51,669 bases of DNA from Chara braunii (Eukaryota > Streptophyta > Charophyceae > Charales > Characeae): positions 2,374,615 to 2,426,283 of the forward strand of contig BFEA01000025.1 of the NCBI GenBank assembly GCA_003427395.1. Direction: 5' to 3'. Below are positions 30,377 to 40,987 of the stretch, piece by piece. The position numbers and the translations under genes are program-made. Numbering within the stretch: position 1 is the first letter of the stretch; each line of letters begins with the position of its first letter. Under the pieces are notes generated by a model. The model ran no database searches and was not told the DNA's origin. It worked only from the letters and a program-made list of their open reading frames with translations.

Positions 30377-32148
30377 CTAGAAATCAACTGGCAGTCCCAG
30401 TATCATGTGAAGTGCTACCCTGCCTCCCTCAGGTATCCTGGGAATGGTCTGCCCTGTGCAGACCACCAATCTCTTGTGACTATCATATTTGGCTTTTCTT
30501 TCCTTGATATAATTTGCTAAAATGGAACATTCATCCCTGAGGTGCCCTTCCTGAGTGCAGAAGAAACACCTTTGTCCAATCATGCTAGGCTTGATTCTCT
30601 TTATGTCTGGCTGGATTGAAGTCTCAGCCTGATCCTCAGCCTCCTTTGGTAAGTCCAACTGGGATTCCCTTTGCCTTTTACCTTGTCCTGGCAGAGGCAT
30701 AGCCACACTCTCACCTTTTTCCTTTTCGGGTGCAGGAGACTCCTCTTTCTTCTCCTCAGTCTGTGCCTCTTTCTCTTCACCCCCTTTTCTTCCCACCATC
30801 TCTGTGGTTTCCTTCTCTTTCCCCTGTTGGCTCAATCTGGAATTTTCCATTCTTCTCATTATCTCTTCCCATCTTTCCTCCCACTCTTGTCCCAACTTTT
30901 TTCTTTTTGAGATTTCATCGTCCAAGTCCTGCCCTAGTACACTGACCTCAGAAACCAGACCATCCACCCTTATTTCCATCTTAGCTCTTGTGGCCACTTC
31001 ATTTTCCAGTTCTCTGCTTTGCACATTCAGGGAGGCCCTTAATTGGCTCATTTCTTTTTGCAATTCTTCCTTCTCTTTCTTCAATTCCCTTACTTTCTTC
31101 CTCATTTCTTCGAGATTTCTCATCAACTTTTCTACCTGGCCATCCTTCTCATTTTCCTTCTTTCCTATCTCACTTGTCTCTTCCTTGTTCCCAATCGGCC
31201 TCTTTCCCTCAGTTCTCTTGACTTTGGGAGCCTTGCCTCCTCCCTGGACCTTCTTTCCTTCCTCAGCTTCTTCTACTCCTTCCCCTTTTTCACTCACCCT
31301 TTCTTGTACCTCTCTTCTTCCATTCTCAATTGCCCTTCTCTTTTCAAATTTCTTCTTCCTTGGTACCATACTGACCCCCATGCTTCTTTTCCTCTCTTCT
31401 GCTGCCTCCTCCTTTTCCTATTCATCTCCCTCAGCCTGCTCAGATTCCTTGCTGCCACTTTTGGGGGAGATCCTCACCTTGTTCTTCAACTTCTTTAGAG
31501 GTACATTATCCTTTTCTTCATTCTCTTCCTCCTTCCCCTCTTGTCTTCCAATCCATAGCCCCTTCTTTTGCAGCCTTTCCTTTCTTGCTTGGCCTGGGTG
31601 TAGGCTATCCACAATTCTGCCGTTATCCTTTTCCAGGTTCGACTCCCTTCCACAATTCCTCTTACTTCCTCTTTTTCGTCTTCGTCTGATCTTGCGATCA
31701 ACCGCTTCCTCTTTTCCTCCTCGCTCTATTCGCCCCTCTCAGCGGCCAACTGCAAGCTCTCAACGAAGTCTTCCAGATTGGTCCCATCAAACCTTAAATC
31801 ATCCTCCACATCATCCCTTGGGAATTCCCCCATGTTCCTCCATAGTCTCACCTTGCATACCCTCCACCTTGTGCAACCTGCCACCACTCCTTCAATCCTC
31901 CTTTTGTACATTCCTGCTCCTTTCACGTTCGCAATTCTTTCCCTGTCACCCCATTCTCTCCTGAACGCGTACTCCTCAAGATCTCGCAGAAAAACTCTCA
32001 GGCTGTCTCCAGTCCCGTAAATGGGCAACTCCTCCAGGTTCCTTGAGATTCTTTGTTCCCTCCTCTGCCCCCCCTTTCTCAAGGTAGGTCCAGAGGGCCC
32101 TGCCTCTGCTCCTCTCTGCGCCACGGCCTCTTCTTTTCCAATGGTCAC
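30377..32148 (-). pseudogene. ORF3: second gag-like gene (capsid-like repeats, coiled coil, CCHC knuckle)
   Basis: This lies downstream of integrase, where env-class genes occur in other elements, but it shows no signal peptide or membrane segment. The start piece (31,726-32,148, ATG at 32,148) has two similar gag-like segments: residues about 43-107 (DSLRVFLRDLEEYA) and one starting near 118 (TNLEDFVESLQLAAERG). The end piece (30,377-31,381, 334 residues) is highly charged. It has a long predicted coiled coil at about residues 80-185 and a CX2CX4HX4C knuckle (CFFCTQEGHLRDEC) at 30,527-30,568. The pieces are separated by in-frame TAG codons at about 31,726 and 31,418 and by a frame change near 31,500-31,610. 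Nucleic-acid binding or particle assembly is likely by analogy with Gag. The function is unknown. Confidence 0.65.
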
Positions 32149-32600
32149 GCCTGCATACAGAGAAGGAGCAATTGACAGGTACGAGGGTCAGATTATCACC
32201 AAGGCAACATCCCTTGTTAAACACAAGTTGACAATGCCCTCCTTTATCAAGTACTTACATACACGCACATATACACATATATATATATATATATCATATA
32301 TATATATATATATATATCGTCACAATATATGCATATATACATACATGAGCGTATATACCCACACATATTCCCCACTTATACCCTCCTGCATCTATTTATG
32401 TGCACATACACACACATATATATATATATATATGCATGTATGTATCCATATATGTATGATCATATTCTTGGGCAGTTGGGTACATACCTGCATAGAAACT
32501 GATACACATATGCATGCCTAAATACTTTCCCAATCTATCCAAGCTTTCGTATCGTAGCTGAGCTTACCTCTTCTCTGATTCCGAACTTCTTCAGTCTAGA
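32149..32600. repeat. IN-ORF3 spacer with (AT)n and ACAT microsatellites
   Basis: This spacer holds alternating AT runs (about 32,276-32,318 and 32,415-32,433) and TATATACA-rich sequence. There are no stem or coding signals beyond simple repeats. A promoter or splice acceptor for ORF3 cannot be recognised. Confidence 0.7.
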
Positions 32601-33704
32601 TCATGAGACCCAGTCCTTCCTCGGAGTCCCATCCATTTCTTCTAGCTCATATGCCCCATGAAGTCCCTGTCTCCTGACTTTGAAGGGTCCTAGCCACCGT
32701 TTGTCCAATTTCCACGACCACTGCATTTCCAGAGAGGAATCGTAGAGTAGTACTGTCTCGCCAACTTGTAGAGGTTCGAGTCTTACTCTAGGTCGCTTGT
32801 CCCACCTTTCCTTATCCTTTCCTCTGCTATCTGCAACGTTTATGACTGCTTCCTGCACCCTTTCTTCAGTGGCGCTGATCTGCCTTGCCCTTAATTCTAG
32901 CAGTTCCTCCAAAGTTAAGTTGTTCTCCAGGTCCTGCCTGCGCCAAGTCTTCAGGAAGCTTTCAATAGGAAATGTGGCATGACGCCCATACAAGAGTGTT
33001 GCCGGTGCATACCCGATCGTCCTTTTTATAGTGATGTTCTCTACAAAGAACACTGTTCTTAGGAACTTTGGCCAGAGATTCGGTCTCCCACTGGTCCATT
33101 TGGCCAGTAAGTTAGTAATTGTGCTATGGCTTCTCTCAACTGGTCCATTCGCCTGTGGATGAGTCCGAGTCGTATAATTGCCATTGACCCTCAATTCCTT
33201 CAGCAATTCTTTCACTTCCCCACATGTGAACTCAGACCCCCTGTCCATTGTGAATTCCAATACGAAAGGATATCTGAGATAATATTCCTTAATACAATCT
33301 TCGAACGTTGTTCCGGTCTTGTTCCTGATTGCTCTGCCATCAACGAATCCTGTAAGGTTGTCCCTGGCGGCAAATATATAGTTATATCCTCCAAGACCTA
33401 GTGGCATAGCCAGTAGATCCAGGTGAACAACCGCCCCTACTTCCTTGATATATCTAGGATGCAGGGGTTCTTTGTACCTGATAGGCGATCAAATTTGACA
33501 GGGTATACACGACTCACAATATTTTCGCGTCATTTCAAACATCCCTTCCCAGTAATAGAGCTCCATCGCCTTTTTGTAAGTAGCCGCGAAACTCCGATGT
33601 CCCCCGACTATCCCATCGTGCAATGCAGCTACTACGTCAATCTGACGATTCCTCCCATATACGTCGCGGCGACCCTCTCTTATCCCTGATAAACAAGTGG
33701 CCAC
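32601..33704 (-). pseudogene. pol: Integrase (HHCC, D,D35E core, GPY/F-like end)
   Basis: Integrase inserts the DNA copy into the genome. The zinc-binding domain is in 33,489-33,704, with H..H spacing (ALHDGIVGGHRSF) and CESCIPC. The core follows, with a catalytic Asp in HLDLLAMP just upstream of 33,407, a second Asp in FTMDRGSEF, and Glu in GPVERSH exactly 35 residues later. All three acidic residues are present. The C-terminal part has KRWLGPFKV...GAYELE, typical of the GPY/F domain of Ty3/gypsy integrases. I see no chromodomain before the stop at 32,601. One in-frame TGA (33,489-33,491) lies between the HHCC domain and the core, at a place where an Arg CGA codon would fit. The gene is otherwise open over 1.1 kb. 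Confidence 0.9.
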
Positions 33705-34376
33705 CTCTTACCACATAGTGGTCTATCATCCTGAGAGTCTTTTCACTCACTTCTCTCTCTCTTTTATCTCTTGAGAGGAGCAACCCCATTTTTAAATAGA
33801 ATCCATCATACTCCTCTTCCCTGAATTCCTCTGAAATCTCTCCTTGTTCGAACTCTCCTTCCTTCTCTTCATCAATTTCATAATCATCACCAACAATTAT
33901 TTCATCAGCCTTCACTATTCCTCCCTCATCATTCGCTTGAACTTGTAATAGTGAATTGGTCAGGTAGTACATCCTTCCCATCATGGCTACCTGCTCGTCT
34001 GCCTGTTGGACTCCTGCTTCAATCGTTCGCGGTTCATCCATTATCCTATAGTTTTCTGCCAGAGCCAACTCCATCATCCATTCCGTGTTTCTCTCGCCCC
34101 AAGAGTCCTCCTCTTCTAATGGTGTGAGTATTAGGGAAGGTTCTCTCATAATTCGGGAGGCGGATGCCGCATCGGATTTTCTCCTCTCATTTCCTTACTC
34201 TCGACAAACATGAACCAACAGTTCACGTGAGTTCGTATGTCTTTCCCTTCGTCCAAAAATCCGTCTACCGGAGGCGTTTCTTCATTAGATTCCCCTTGAT
34301 TTCCCCACTCAATTCCGCTCATGCCGTCTGCCCTGATCTTGTTCTCAGGGATCCGCTCCAGCTGGAAGTCGAACAT
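33705..34376 (-). pseudogene. RNase H-integrase linker, acidic, unknown
   Basis: Two pieces (34,146-34,376 and 33,637-34,149) lie in different frames and overlap by a few bases at 34,146-34,149. The first starts with the usual post-RNase H segment (IPENKIRADGMSG), seen in many gypsy polyproteins. The second is rich in Glu/Asp (EEKEGEFEQGEISEEFREEE) and leads into RMIDHYVVRGGHLFI just before the integrase zinc domain. A TAG at the end of the RNase H frame (34,377) is in frame and looks like a mutated Trp codon. The linker is longer than in typical elements and I recognise no domain in it. Confidence 0.6.
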
Positions 34377-35906
34377 CTAGATATAGGTGAGCGATCTGGC
34401 TATGGTCGGATTTGAGGGCGAGAATTTTTTGAGTGAGTATACAAGTGCTGTACGATCAATCCTGAGCACAAACCTCCTCCCAAAGAGGTAGTGCCTAAAG
34501 ATCCTTAGGCAGTGCAGGACCGCCAAAGCTTCCTTTTTAAACTGCGAGTAGTTCCTTTCTGCCGAGTTTAGTGTCCTGCTTTCAAACCTCAGCGGCCTCT
34601 CCTTTCCTTCACTGTCTGCCTGAATCAAGACGCCTCCCAAGGCGGCTGGTCCAGCGTCAGTTTCAACTATGAAGGGCCTTTCCATAGTTGCATCAAAGTC
34701 TGGTACCCCTAGTACCAGACCTCCTTCCCTGAACTCCTTCAATTTTTCCACCACTTCCTCCTGATGGTTTCCCCATTCCCAATCCTGATCCTTCCAGACT
34801 AGCTTCCTTAGATGCTCTGTTTTGCTAGCAAATCTTTCTATGAATCNTCTCCAGAACCCACAAGTACCAAGGAAACTTCGGACTTCACTCACATTTCTGA
34901 AAGGAGTAGGCCATTCCAGGATTTTATTGGTCTTCTTCTTATCAGGGCGCCGACCATGCTCGTTGCAAATGTATCCTAGAATGGTTACTTCTTTTACGCA
35001 GTGTCTTGACTTCACACCACTGACGGTGAGGTTGTACTCTTCGAGTAGAGATAAGACTTCTCTTAACCCTTGAACATGTTCCCATACAAACTTTCTCACC
35101 CCTGGAGCCACTTCCGACTCATCCTTCTCTATTGGGCCTTTGACGACAAAATCATCTATGTATGGCTCGGTGATCTGAGGGCTGATTGGCTGCATTACCC
35201 TGATCATGCTTCGTTGCACCATGACCACAACATTGGTCCATCCTTGCGGCGCAATATTCATATGGACTAATCCCCTTGGCGTGTGCATCGCCGTGATGGG
35301 ACGGTCTGCCGGATAGACTGGAAACTGATCATATCCAAAGTAGAGGTCGATGATGGACACAATCGACCTACCTGCACAAGCTTCTGATAACTGGTCCGCA
35401 TTGGGCAGACCCCCTGCATCCCTTAAAGTTACCGCGTTCAGTCGTTGGAGGTCTTGCACCCATCTGAGAACTCCATTTGGCTTTACAAAACAGAACCAAG
35501 GAGAGGTATATGGTCCACTGGAGTACCCTGCCACATTCGTGCGGATCTTCCCATCTAGGTATTCTACCACCCTTCTGCGATCCTCAGGGTTGGGATACTT
35601 AGCCCCTCAGACATTCCATGACTCATGAGGTACAGTATGAATGTGGATCATTTCTATCTTGTCCACATCAAGCCTCCCACGTTGATCATCGTTGAAGCCA
35701 TATGCCCCATGTTTTTCGCGTATCAGTTCTTTTACCAAGTCCTCCTCTTGCCTTGTCAGAAAGCCAGGTTCCCCTATTATCAGTTTTTTTTCAGTCTCAT
35801 CGTTGATACGACAAGGCCCGTTCTGGATGCTTTCCCTTATTCGTTGTATCAGTTCTCTTTCCTGGTCATAATACACCCCTTCTTCTTGACTTACTAGAAC
35901 TGACAC
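34377..35906 (-). pseudogene. pol: Reverse transcriptase and RNase H
   Basis: Reverse transcriptase copies the element RNA, and RNase H removes the template. The long piece (34,377-35,570) shows RT motif A (VSIIDLYFGYDQ, Asp at about residue 75), TPRGLVHMNIAPQGWTN, and the active site YIDDFVVKGP at residues 137-140. It then has FLGTCGFWR. RNase H has VETDAGPAALGG, the SQFKKEALA Glu and RIDRTAL, so catalytic acids are conserved. The upstream piece (35,607-35,906) holds the N-terminal fingers region. They are separated by one in-frame TGA at about 35,607. One N makes a residue unknown near 34,847. RT features (QGWTN, VKGP, VWEH) resemble a gypsy branch better known from fungi and algae than Athila/Tat of seed plants. 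Confidence 0.92.
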
Positions 35907-36220
35907 AGGGTGACTCTTCTTATCTACCGTCTTGTACCTCCTTTTGGACCCCTGCTTGAGCCCACCCCTAAAAAACGTTGGCCGGCAGCTTGAGCATTCG
36001 GCGCATGCGGCACTATCGTCTGAGTAGAAGGAGGTGGCCGGTAAACGAGATCGACTCTTCCCCCTTCTAGATCGTCTTGGATCCTTTCTGCGAGTGCCCT
36101 GACTGCATCTGGATCAGCCATCCTATAAGCCGATACCAGTTCCACTGCGTCACTGATATTTGTTAGACTTAATACAAGTCCTTTGGCTTCTTCATCATCT
36201 GATTCCTCTTCTTCTCCTTC
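35907..36220 (-). pseudogene. Protease-RT linker
   Basis: The frame from the protease continues after an in-frame TGA (36,221) into an acidic stretch (EGEEEESDDEEA). It then runs into TNISDAVELVSAYRM and a Pro/Gln-rich segment, and ends at a stop near 35,924. A one-base loss in a G run near 35,940-35,950 explains the frame change into the RT fingers. No known domain is recognised. Confidence 0.55.
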
Positions 36221-36898
36221 TCATTCCAATTCTCTCCTCCTATTCTCAGATTCCTCAAACGTGTAAGATCCTGCATTGAGTCTGTTCTTCGAGCTGTGTA
36301 GGTCTGTGTTCCTACAGGTGATAACCTCGAAGTTCCCACAGGCGGGATCACACAAGATGACGAACATAGTGCCGTCATGCTTGTTCATAATGAGTGATTC
36401 AGATCTGCATAGGAATGACCTTCCCAGCAATATTGGAAGGTCCAAGCTGGGCATGACGTAGAAGCACGTATGTACCTTGACTCTTCCTATTTCTATGACC
36501 ACATTTGATGCGACACCGGTGTATCCGGTCTTGCCGCTGGCTCCGTTGAGGAACCCGCAATCATTCTCATCCACCTCCAACCCTAATTTTACCGCGGTTT
36601 CTCCATTTACAATATTCATTTTTGCCCCGGTATCAACCATCCCAGGACACATCTTTCCCTTTATCATAACATCAATGGACCCTGTGGCCACGAATTTCCA
36701 GTCCATTTTACTCCCTGCCACGCTCCAGTTTGCCTCTTTGGGAATCAAATCCCCTATCCGGACCGAGGCTACTCTCCGGCGTGATAACCTAGCCTTCACC
36801 ATCGCTCTTAACTTAGGAGTTGAAGCGAGGATTTCTTTCAGGTTTAATAGTTCATTGTGCCCCTCCAGTAGTTTATTCACCAGGCCTTCCAGATCCAC
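36221..36898 (-). CDS. pro: Aspartic protease domain
   Basis: Retroviral-type protease cleaves the Gag-Pol polyprotein. The open frame of 225 residues contains the catalytic triad in GMVDTGAKMNIV (Asp at residue 89), a downstream hydrophobic-Gly motif (PILLGRSFL), and an upstream segment with LKEILASTPKLRAMV. That segment is the type of helix that precedes the protease in related gypsy elements. The start is not a true start, since the domain continues from gag through a frame change near 36,900. The region after the active site runs to a TGA at 36,221. The domain itself is intact. Confidence 0.88.
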   Translation of the reverse strand: MDLEGLVNKLLEGHNELLNLKEILASTPKLRAMVKARLSRRRVASVRIGDLIPKEANWSVAGSKMDWKFVATGSIDVMIKGKMCPGMVDTGAKMNIVNGETAVKLGLEVDENDCGFLNGASGKTGYTGVASNVVIEIGRVKVHTCFYVMPSLDLPILLGRSFLCRSESLIMNKHDGTMFVILCDPACGNFEVITCRNTDLHSSKNRLNAGSYTFEESENRRRELE

Positions 36899-39132
36899 CC
36901 CTTCTTCGATCGAGGTTTGGTACTTTCTCTTCTTGCTCGGTTTGATCTTCCTTCCTTAACTTCGCCTTTCCTTCTCTTAGCCCTTATCTCCGCCTGCCTT
37001 TCTTCTTTCTCCCTAATCTTCTCATCCTCATCTTCATCACCCTCTACCGTGATAGGTGATTCTTCTTCTGCTGGCTGGGAAGCCTGGGCTTGTTTCTTTT
37101 GAGGATTCCCTCCTCCGGGTCTTCTTGTAGCGAACGGAATTGTTCCTCTTACGCTTCTTTGACCCCCACTGTTCTTTGCGGCCATGTTGGCCCTCAACAT
37201 TCTTGGGTTGGGCTCATTTGGCCCATCTCCCGATCCTCCACGTCCCATGGTAAATACTTTCGGACACCCAGTCCCTTCTTTCCCCGCTTCTTCACATATC
37301 CCTTGAAGTTTCAAATGCAGCCTTTGCATTTTATTCACCAGATCCTCCATCTTATCAAACGTGTCCCTGGTGGTAATCCTAACGTCATCCTCTTCTGCTT
37401 CTTCTTCCACAAGGGGTACGACTTCCTTGCTTCCTTCGATCCCCATCCGGCTCAGTTTTTCTTCTAGTTCAGTTACATCTTCCACCTGTACGACTGGTCC
37501 TCCCTTTTCTTGCCACATTCTGAACATTCCCGGCGCGTTTGGACCTAGCGCGGCTATGCGAAGGGCCTCTTCTCTAGTGCCTCCCGGAATCTCAGGATCG
37601 ATCGGCCTTCCTGTTCTGTCAAACACCTCGCCATCTATGTTTGATGTTACGAGTCCATCGCGCTCGTCAAGTTTCCTAACGTGACATCGCTTTACTGTGT
37701 GCCCTTTGATTCCACAGTGGGTACAAATGCATTCGCTGTAGTCTATCCATCCTCTGCCAAAACCCTGTCCGTTTCATGACCCATTTCCTCTACCAAACCC
37801 CCTTCCATAACCTGGTCGTAACCACGACCATACCCCTGCTGGTATTCTTGCCCTACCGGATTCGCACCCCCTTGGAGCTGTCCCCAGTTTCCACCTTGAT
37901 ACCCACTTCCTCTATTTTCTGCTCCTCATTCCCCTGGTCCCTGATTCCTACCAGCATTCCTACCTCTTCCACGTCCTTGCCCTTGTCCTTCCCCTTGGAA
38001 CCTGTTTTGGTTTTGGCCACCCTGGTGACTCGATCTTGGTTGGTTTTGCCCTGTTAGTTGAAGTAGTCCCGTATTTTGGTCTCCTCCCAAATTCTGATTC
38101 TGGGGTAACATGGGATATGTACCCTGCGTAGGCCATGGCCCTACCGGGAAGTACCCAGGCCATGCTCTCATAGGCGGATCCACGGGCCATTGACCATATT
38201 GCGCTGTGCTTGTTGATGGCTCATGTCATACTGGACTATCGCCTGTTGAGTAACTTGTCCATTTCCTGAGCCTTGTCCTCCGATAGCGATATTTTTAGCT
38301 TTCCTCTGATTCTTGGTCAGTTTGCCCGTTCCTTCGGGTTCCCCTTCTTCAGCCTTTTCCTCTCCATTTTCCTCTTCCTTCCTTCTTTTTCCTGACGGTT
38401 GCGTCACTGTTAACACTTTCGACGGGGCCACTCTTTCCCTAAGCTATTTTATCTCATTTGCCATATTGCTCAACATTCCTCCAAGTATACTATCTGTTCC
38501 TTGGAGCGTCCCTACTGCCTTTCTTTTCTTTCGTTCGACCTTGATTTGGTGATGGAACACTTGGTCGATGTCTCCTACCGCGATGTTTCTTTTGATGGTA
38601 TCCCAGGTTGTCTTTCTCCCAGCGGCTCCTCCTCGAGTTAGTTCCATTGCCTCATACCCAGAGAATTTCCCTAGGAAAATGACGCAAGTAGTTCCATTGC
38701 CTCATACCCAGAGAATTTCCCTAGGAAAATAACGCATTGCATTTCTTCAGACAGCCCCAGGACCCTCTCGGCTGTCTTTTCGAATGTATTGGCGAATGCC
38801 CTGATCGTGGTGAAGTCATCTCTTTTCATGTTATAGAGATGGTCAATTGTGAGCAGGCCATCTCCTAGCTTAAATGTCTTCTGCATGCCCCTCTTAAACT
38901 CAGAGGTGCATTCCCACCATACATATTCGAACAATTGGGCAAACTTCTCGGTTGGGGTCAGTTGGTTGAATATCTGCTCGAGTAGTTCCAACCAATGCGT
39001 CACCCTATCCCCTTTGAATGGGAAGATGTCTATCCTTGGTAGGTTAGATCTTTTTATCATCCTCTTCTCCAACAACTTGGCGATTTTCGTCGCGGTGATT
39101 GACGGATCTCCATTGGCGCTGGCTTCGCCCAT
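36899..39132 (-). pseudogene. gag: Gag (capsid, Gln/Gly-rich linker, CCHC zinc knuckle)
   Basis: This is the structural protein of the particle. The ATG is at 39,132. Residues 1-153 carry a retrotransposon gag capsid region (IDIFPFKGDRVTHWLELLEQIF, YVWWECTSEFKRGM). Then come a basic/acidic stretch, a Gly/Gln/Asn-rich linker (38,183 to about 37,800) and a CX2CX4HX4C knuckle at 37,684-37,725 (CTHCGIKGHTVKRC). After the knuckle about 250 residues rich in Glu and Lys lead to the protease. The gene is broken by a 50-bp tandem duplication (38,639-38,738), a TAG (38,444), a frame change near 38,170, TGA codons near 37,926 and 37,775, and a one-base loss near 37,810. Confidence 0.88.
38639..38738. 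repeat. 50-bp tandem duplication inside gag
   Basis: The segment TAGTTCCATTGCCTCATACC and what follows occurs twice, starting at 38,639 and 38,689, with only one to three mismatches at the far end. Fifty is not a multiple of three, so it shifts the gag frame. Confidence 0.95.
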
Positions 39133-39393
39133 CTCTTTCCCTTTTTCTTTCTTTCTTGGTTCCTGCTAGACCGTGGACCCTGTTAAGACACACAAACGAC
39201 CATTGATCCACCCTTTTTGTCACTATCTTGACGCAACTCTTTATGCTATATGACTTTTCATGCCTATTTTCTCTCATCCGAGTATCACTTCTAGGGGCAC
39301 CCAGTCCCCATGCCAAAAGCTTCTAACCATACCAAATAAAGAAGAGATCTCATCTATAAATTCTTCAATACATGCCTTCCGGCAAAGATTGTG
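39133..39393 (-). other. Spacer between ORF A and gag
   Basis: No conserved coding frame is seen. A 90-codon frame overlaps it (39,044-39,316) but is out of frame with gag and of unremarkable composition. Confidence 0.5.
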
Positions 39394-40053
39394 TCAGTAG
39401 GTCGAGAGATCTTCCAAACGGTAGATGCGTAGATACGTGTTTACCACGCATAGTATATTATAATAATCCTTATTTTCTAGTTTCGATCCCATCTCTAAGT
39501 ATAGACGGTAAACAACTTCCGAAGCCTCAAATTCGAAGTCCATCTCTGGAACATATCGGGCTGCGAGTACTGCCAGTTCTACATTCTCAATCCCCCAAAA
39601 TGCTTCATCAATTATAAAGTTCGGAAGCGTGGTTTTAATATACCTTGTTGGATATATGAACTCAGCGGCCCACTTTGCTTCGATTGATTTTATAACTTCT
39701 CCTTCTTCTCCCCAATACCTTCTTCTTGAAAATGCTTCAAGGGTCATTCCGGCTATCAACACGTATCTAGAGACGGGGCGGCTTTCTCCTATCGCAAGAT
39801 CGATCGCGTGTGCCCTCCAGAGAAGGGCTCGTAAATAAAGGGTCACTTTCACTATTGTCTGCCTTTCCCTCGTGGTCCATCCTGTTTCTATCCAAAGGAA
39901 GGCTTCTTGTCCTATTGGTATCCCGCACCATGACTTCATTTCCTCATCCAAATCTATTGTCCTCTTCAGAAGTGTCATTTTAACTCCTCCTTCCTTTGGC
40001 TCAGGCAGGTCGATCAGGAAGCTCCGGTCAGTGAACCACATTAAAGGAGTCAT
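39394..40053 (-). CDS. ORF A: unknown protein, paralogue of ORF B
   Basis: This is an intact frame of 219 codons between the leader and gag, starting at ATG 40,053. I recognise no known domain. It is homologous to ORF B just upstream. Shared landmarks are C-GI-I....F.WIE.GW (residues about 42-58), KVT.YL.A, an I.L..G..R..SR...IA...LE segment, AAEF-type followed by Y....LP.FI.D, and a C-terminal YRLYLEMG / NTYLR segment. The two proteins match along most of their length, so they arose by gene duplication. There is no signal peptide or zinc finger, and the composition is globular with many aromatic residues. It is the only gene in the element without a visible break besides the protease domain. 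Being 5' of gag it would be the first or second gene in the genomic RNA. The function is unknown. Confidence 0.75.
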   Translation of the reverse strand: MTPLMWFTDRSFLIDLPEPKEGGVKMTLLKRTIDLDEEMKSWCGIPIGQEAFLWIETGWTTRERQTIVKVTLYLRALLWRAHAIDLAIGESRPVSRYVLIAGMTLEAFSRRRYWGEEGEVIKSIEAKWAAEFIYPTRYIKTTLPNFIIDEAFWGIENVELAVLAARYVPEMDFEFEASEVVYRLYLEMGSKLENKDYYNILCVVNTYLRIYRLEDLSTY

Positions 40054-40138
40054 CCTGCTATACCTATTACAACAGTCAAAGAAAGGACCTTTCTCTTTTT
40101 AGTAACTGCTCAATTTTTCCATTTCTTAACAAATTTTC

Positions 40139-40846
40139 TCATCTCAGTCTCCCTTGAGCACCCTTTCCTATTTGATCGAGGATCCCCTGTTTCAGTTCCT
40201 CCCAGTAGACATGCCTATTTTCCCAATCGTGCTGACGTGCATATGAGTCGACCCTTGCTAGTACGTCTTGAGGATCCCTTCCTTCAATCAAATGCCCTAT
40301 CTCTAGGTATATGTAGTATACCAGCAGAGGGGTAGGTGCGTGATTTTCTCTCTCAGGTATTGTCATTGCGGCTTCCGCAGCCCTTTCTACTCTGGTCCTC
40401 CCTCCGACGGTTGCATCTACGATGAACATAGGAAGGGTTCCTCTTAGATAAGCTGCTGGCGGAAGAAATTCGCTAGCCTTTCTTACCCTCACAGTTCCTA
40501 TGATTCATTCAAACTCATTCAAACTTGCATCTCTTCCCGTAGACTCGAGCGCGGATTCTGCTATCCACAATAGTCTGGAAAGAGATCGATCAGTTCCTAA
40601 GACTAAATATACTATGATAGTTTGCAATTTCTCTGCAGAAAGATATACGGTAACCTTTTCTACTACGCGATTTTTGTCTCTAACCCATCCAGACTCGATC
40701 CAAATAAAAGTTTGTTCCTCTATAGTAATCCCCCAACAATACCCCGTCTCTTTGTTCTCCTCGTGACGACTTGGCAGATTCATCATCAGGCCACGCCTCA
40801 TTTGCACGGACTCTCTGATCGTGACTTGATATCGGGCAGAAACCAT
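40139..40846 (-). pseudogene. ORF B: unknown protein, paralogue of ORF A, one in-frame stop
   Basis: ATG at 40,846 (MVSARYQVTI). The frame runs 113 codons to a TGA at 40,505-40,507 and then continues in the same frame for about 120 codons to 40,139. Homology to ORF A spans the stop. Before it are GITIEEQTFIWIESGW, EKVTVYLSA and SRLLWIAESALES; after it are ASEFLPPAAYLRGTLPMFIVD and YYIYLEIGHLIEG. The single TGA is thus a recent lesion in one gene. The gap to ORF A is 85 bases and the gap from ORF0 is about 140. No database family is recognised. The C-terminal tail (HDWENRHVYWEELKQG) is absent from ORF A. Confidence 0.75.
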
Positions 40847-40987
40847 CTTGTTTTCCTTGGTATACTTTACCTACTACACAGCACAATCCAACCCACATCT
40901 CTTATATTTTAGCTAGTAGACTTATAATCCTAAGATCTGACTGATTCCCCTTTCTATGCCATTATCTCCTTTGATCCTTTTGAACCT

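Noticed and set aside
30804-31964. 386-codon plus-strand frame
   Set aside because: It is the antisense shadow of the Glu/Lys-rich ORF3 and reads as Ser/Phe/Leu-rich low complexity.
30377-32148. Envelope gene in ORF3
   Set aside because: It has no signal peptide, transmembrane helix or cysteine pattern of an envelope. The protein is charged, coiled-coil and carries a CCHC knuckle.
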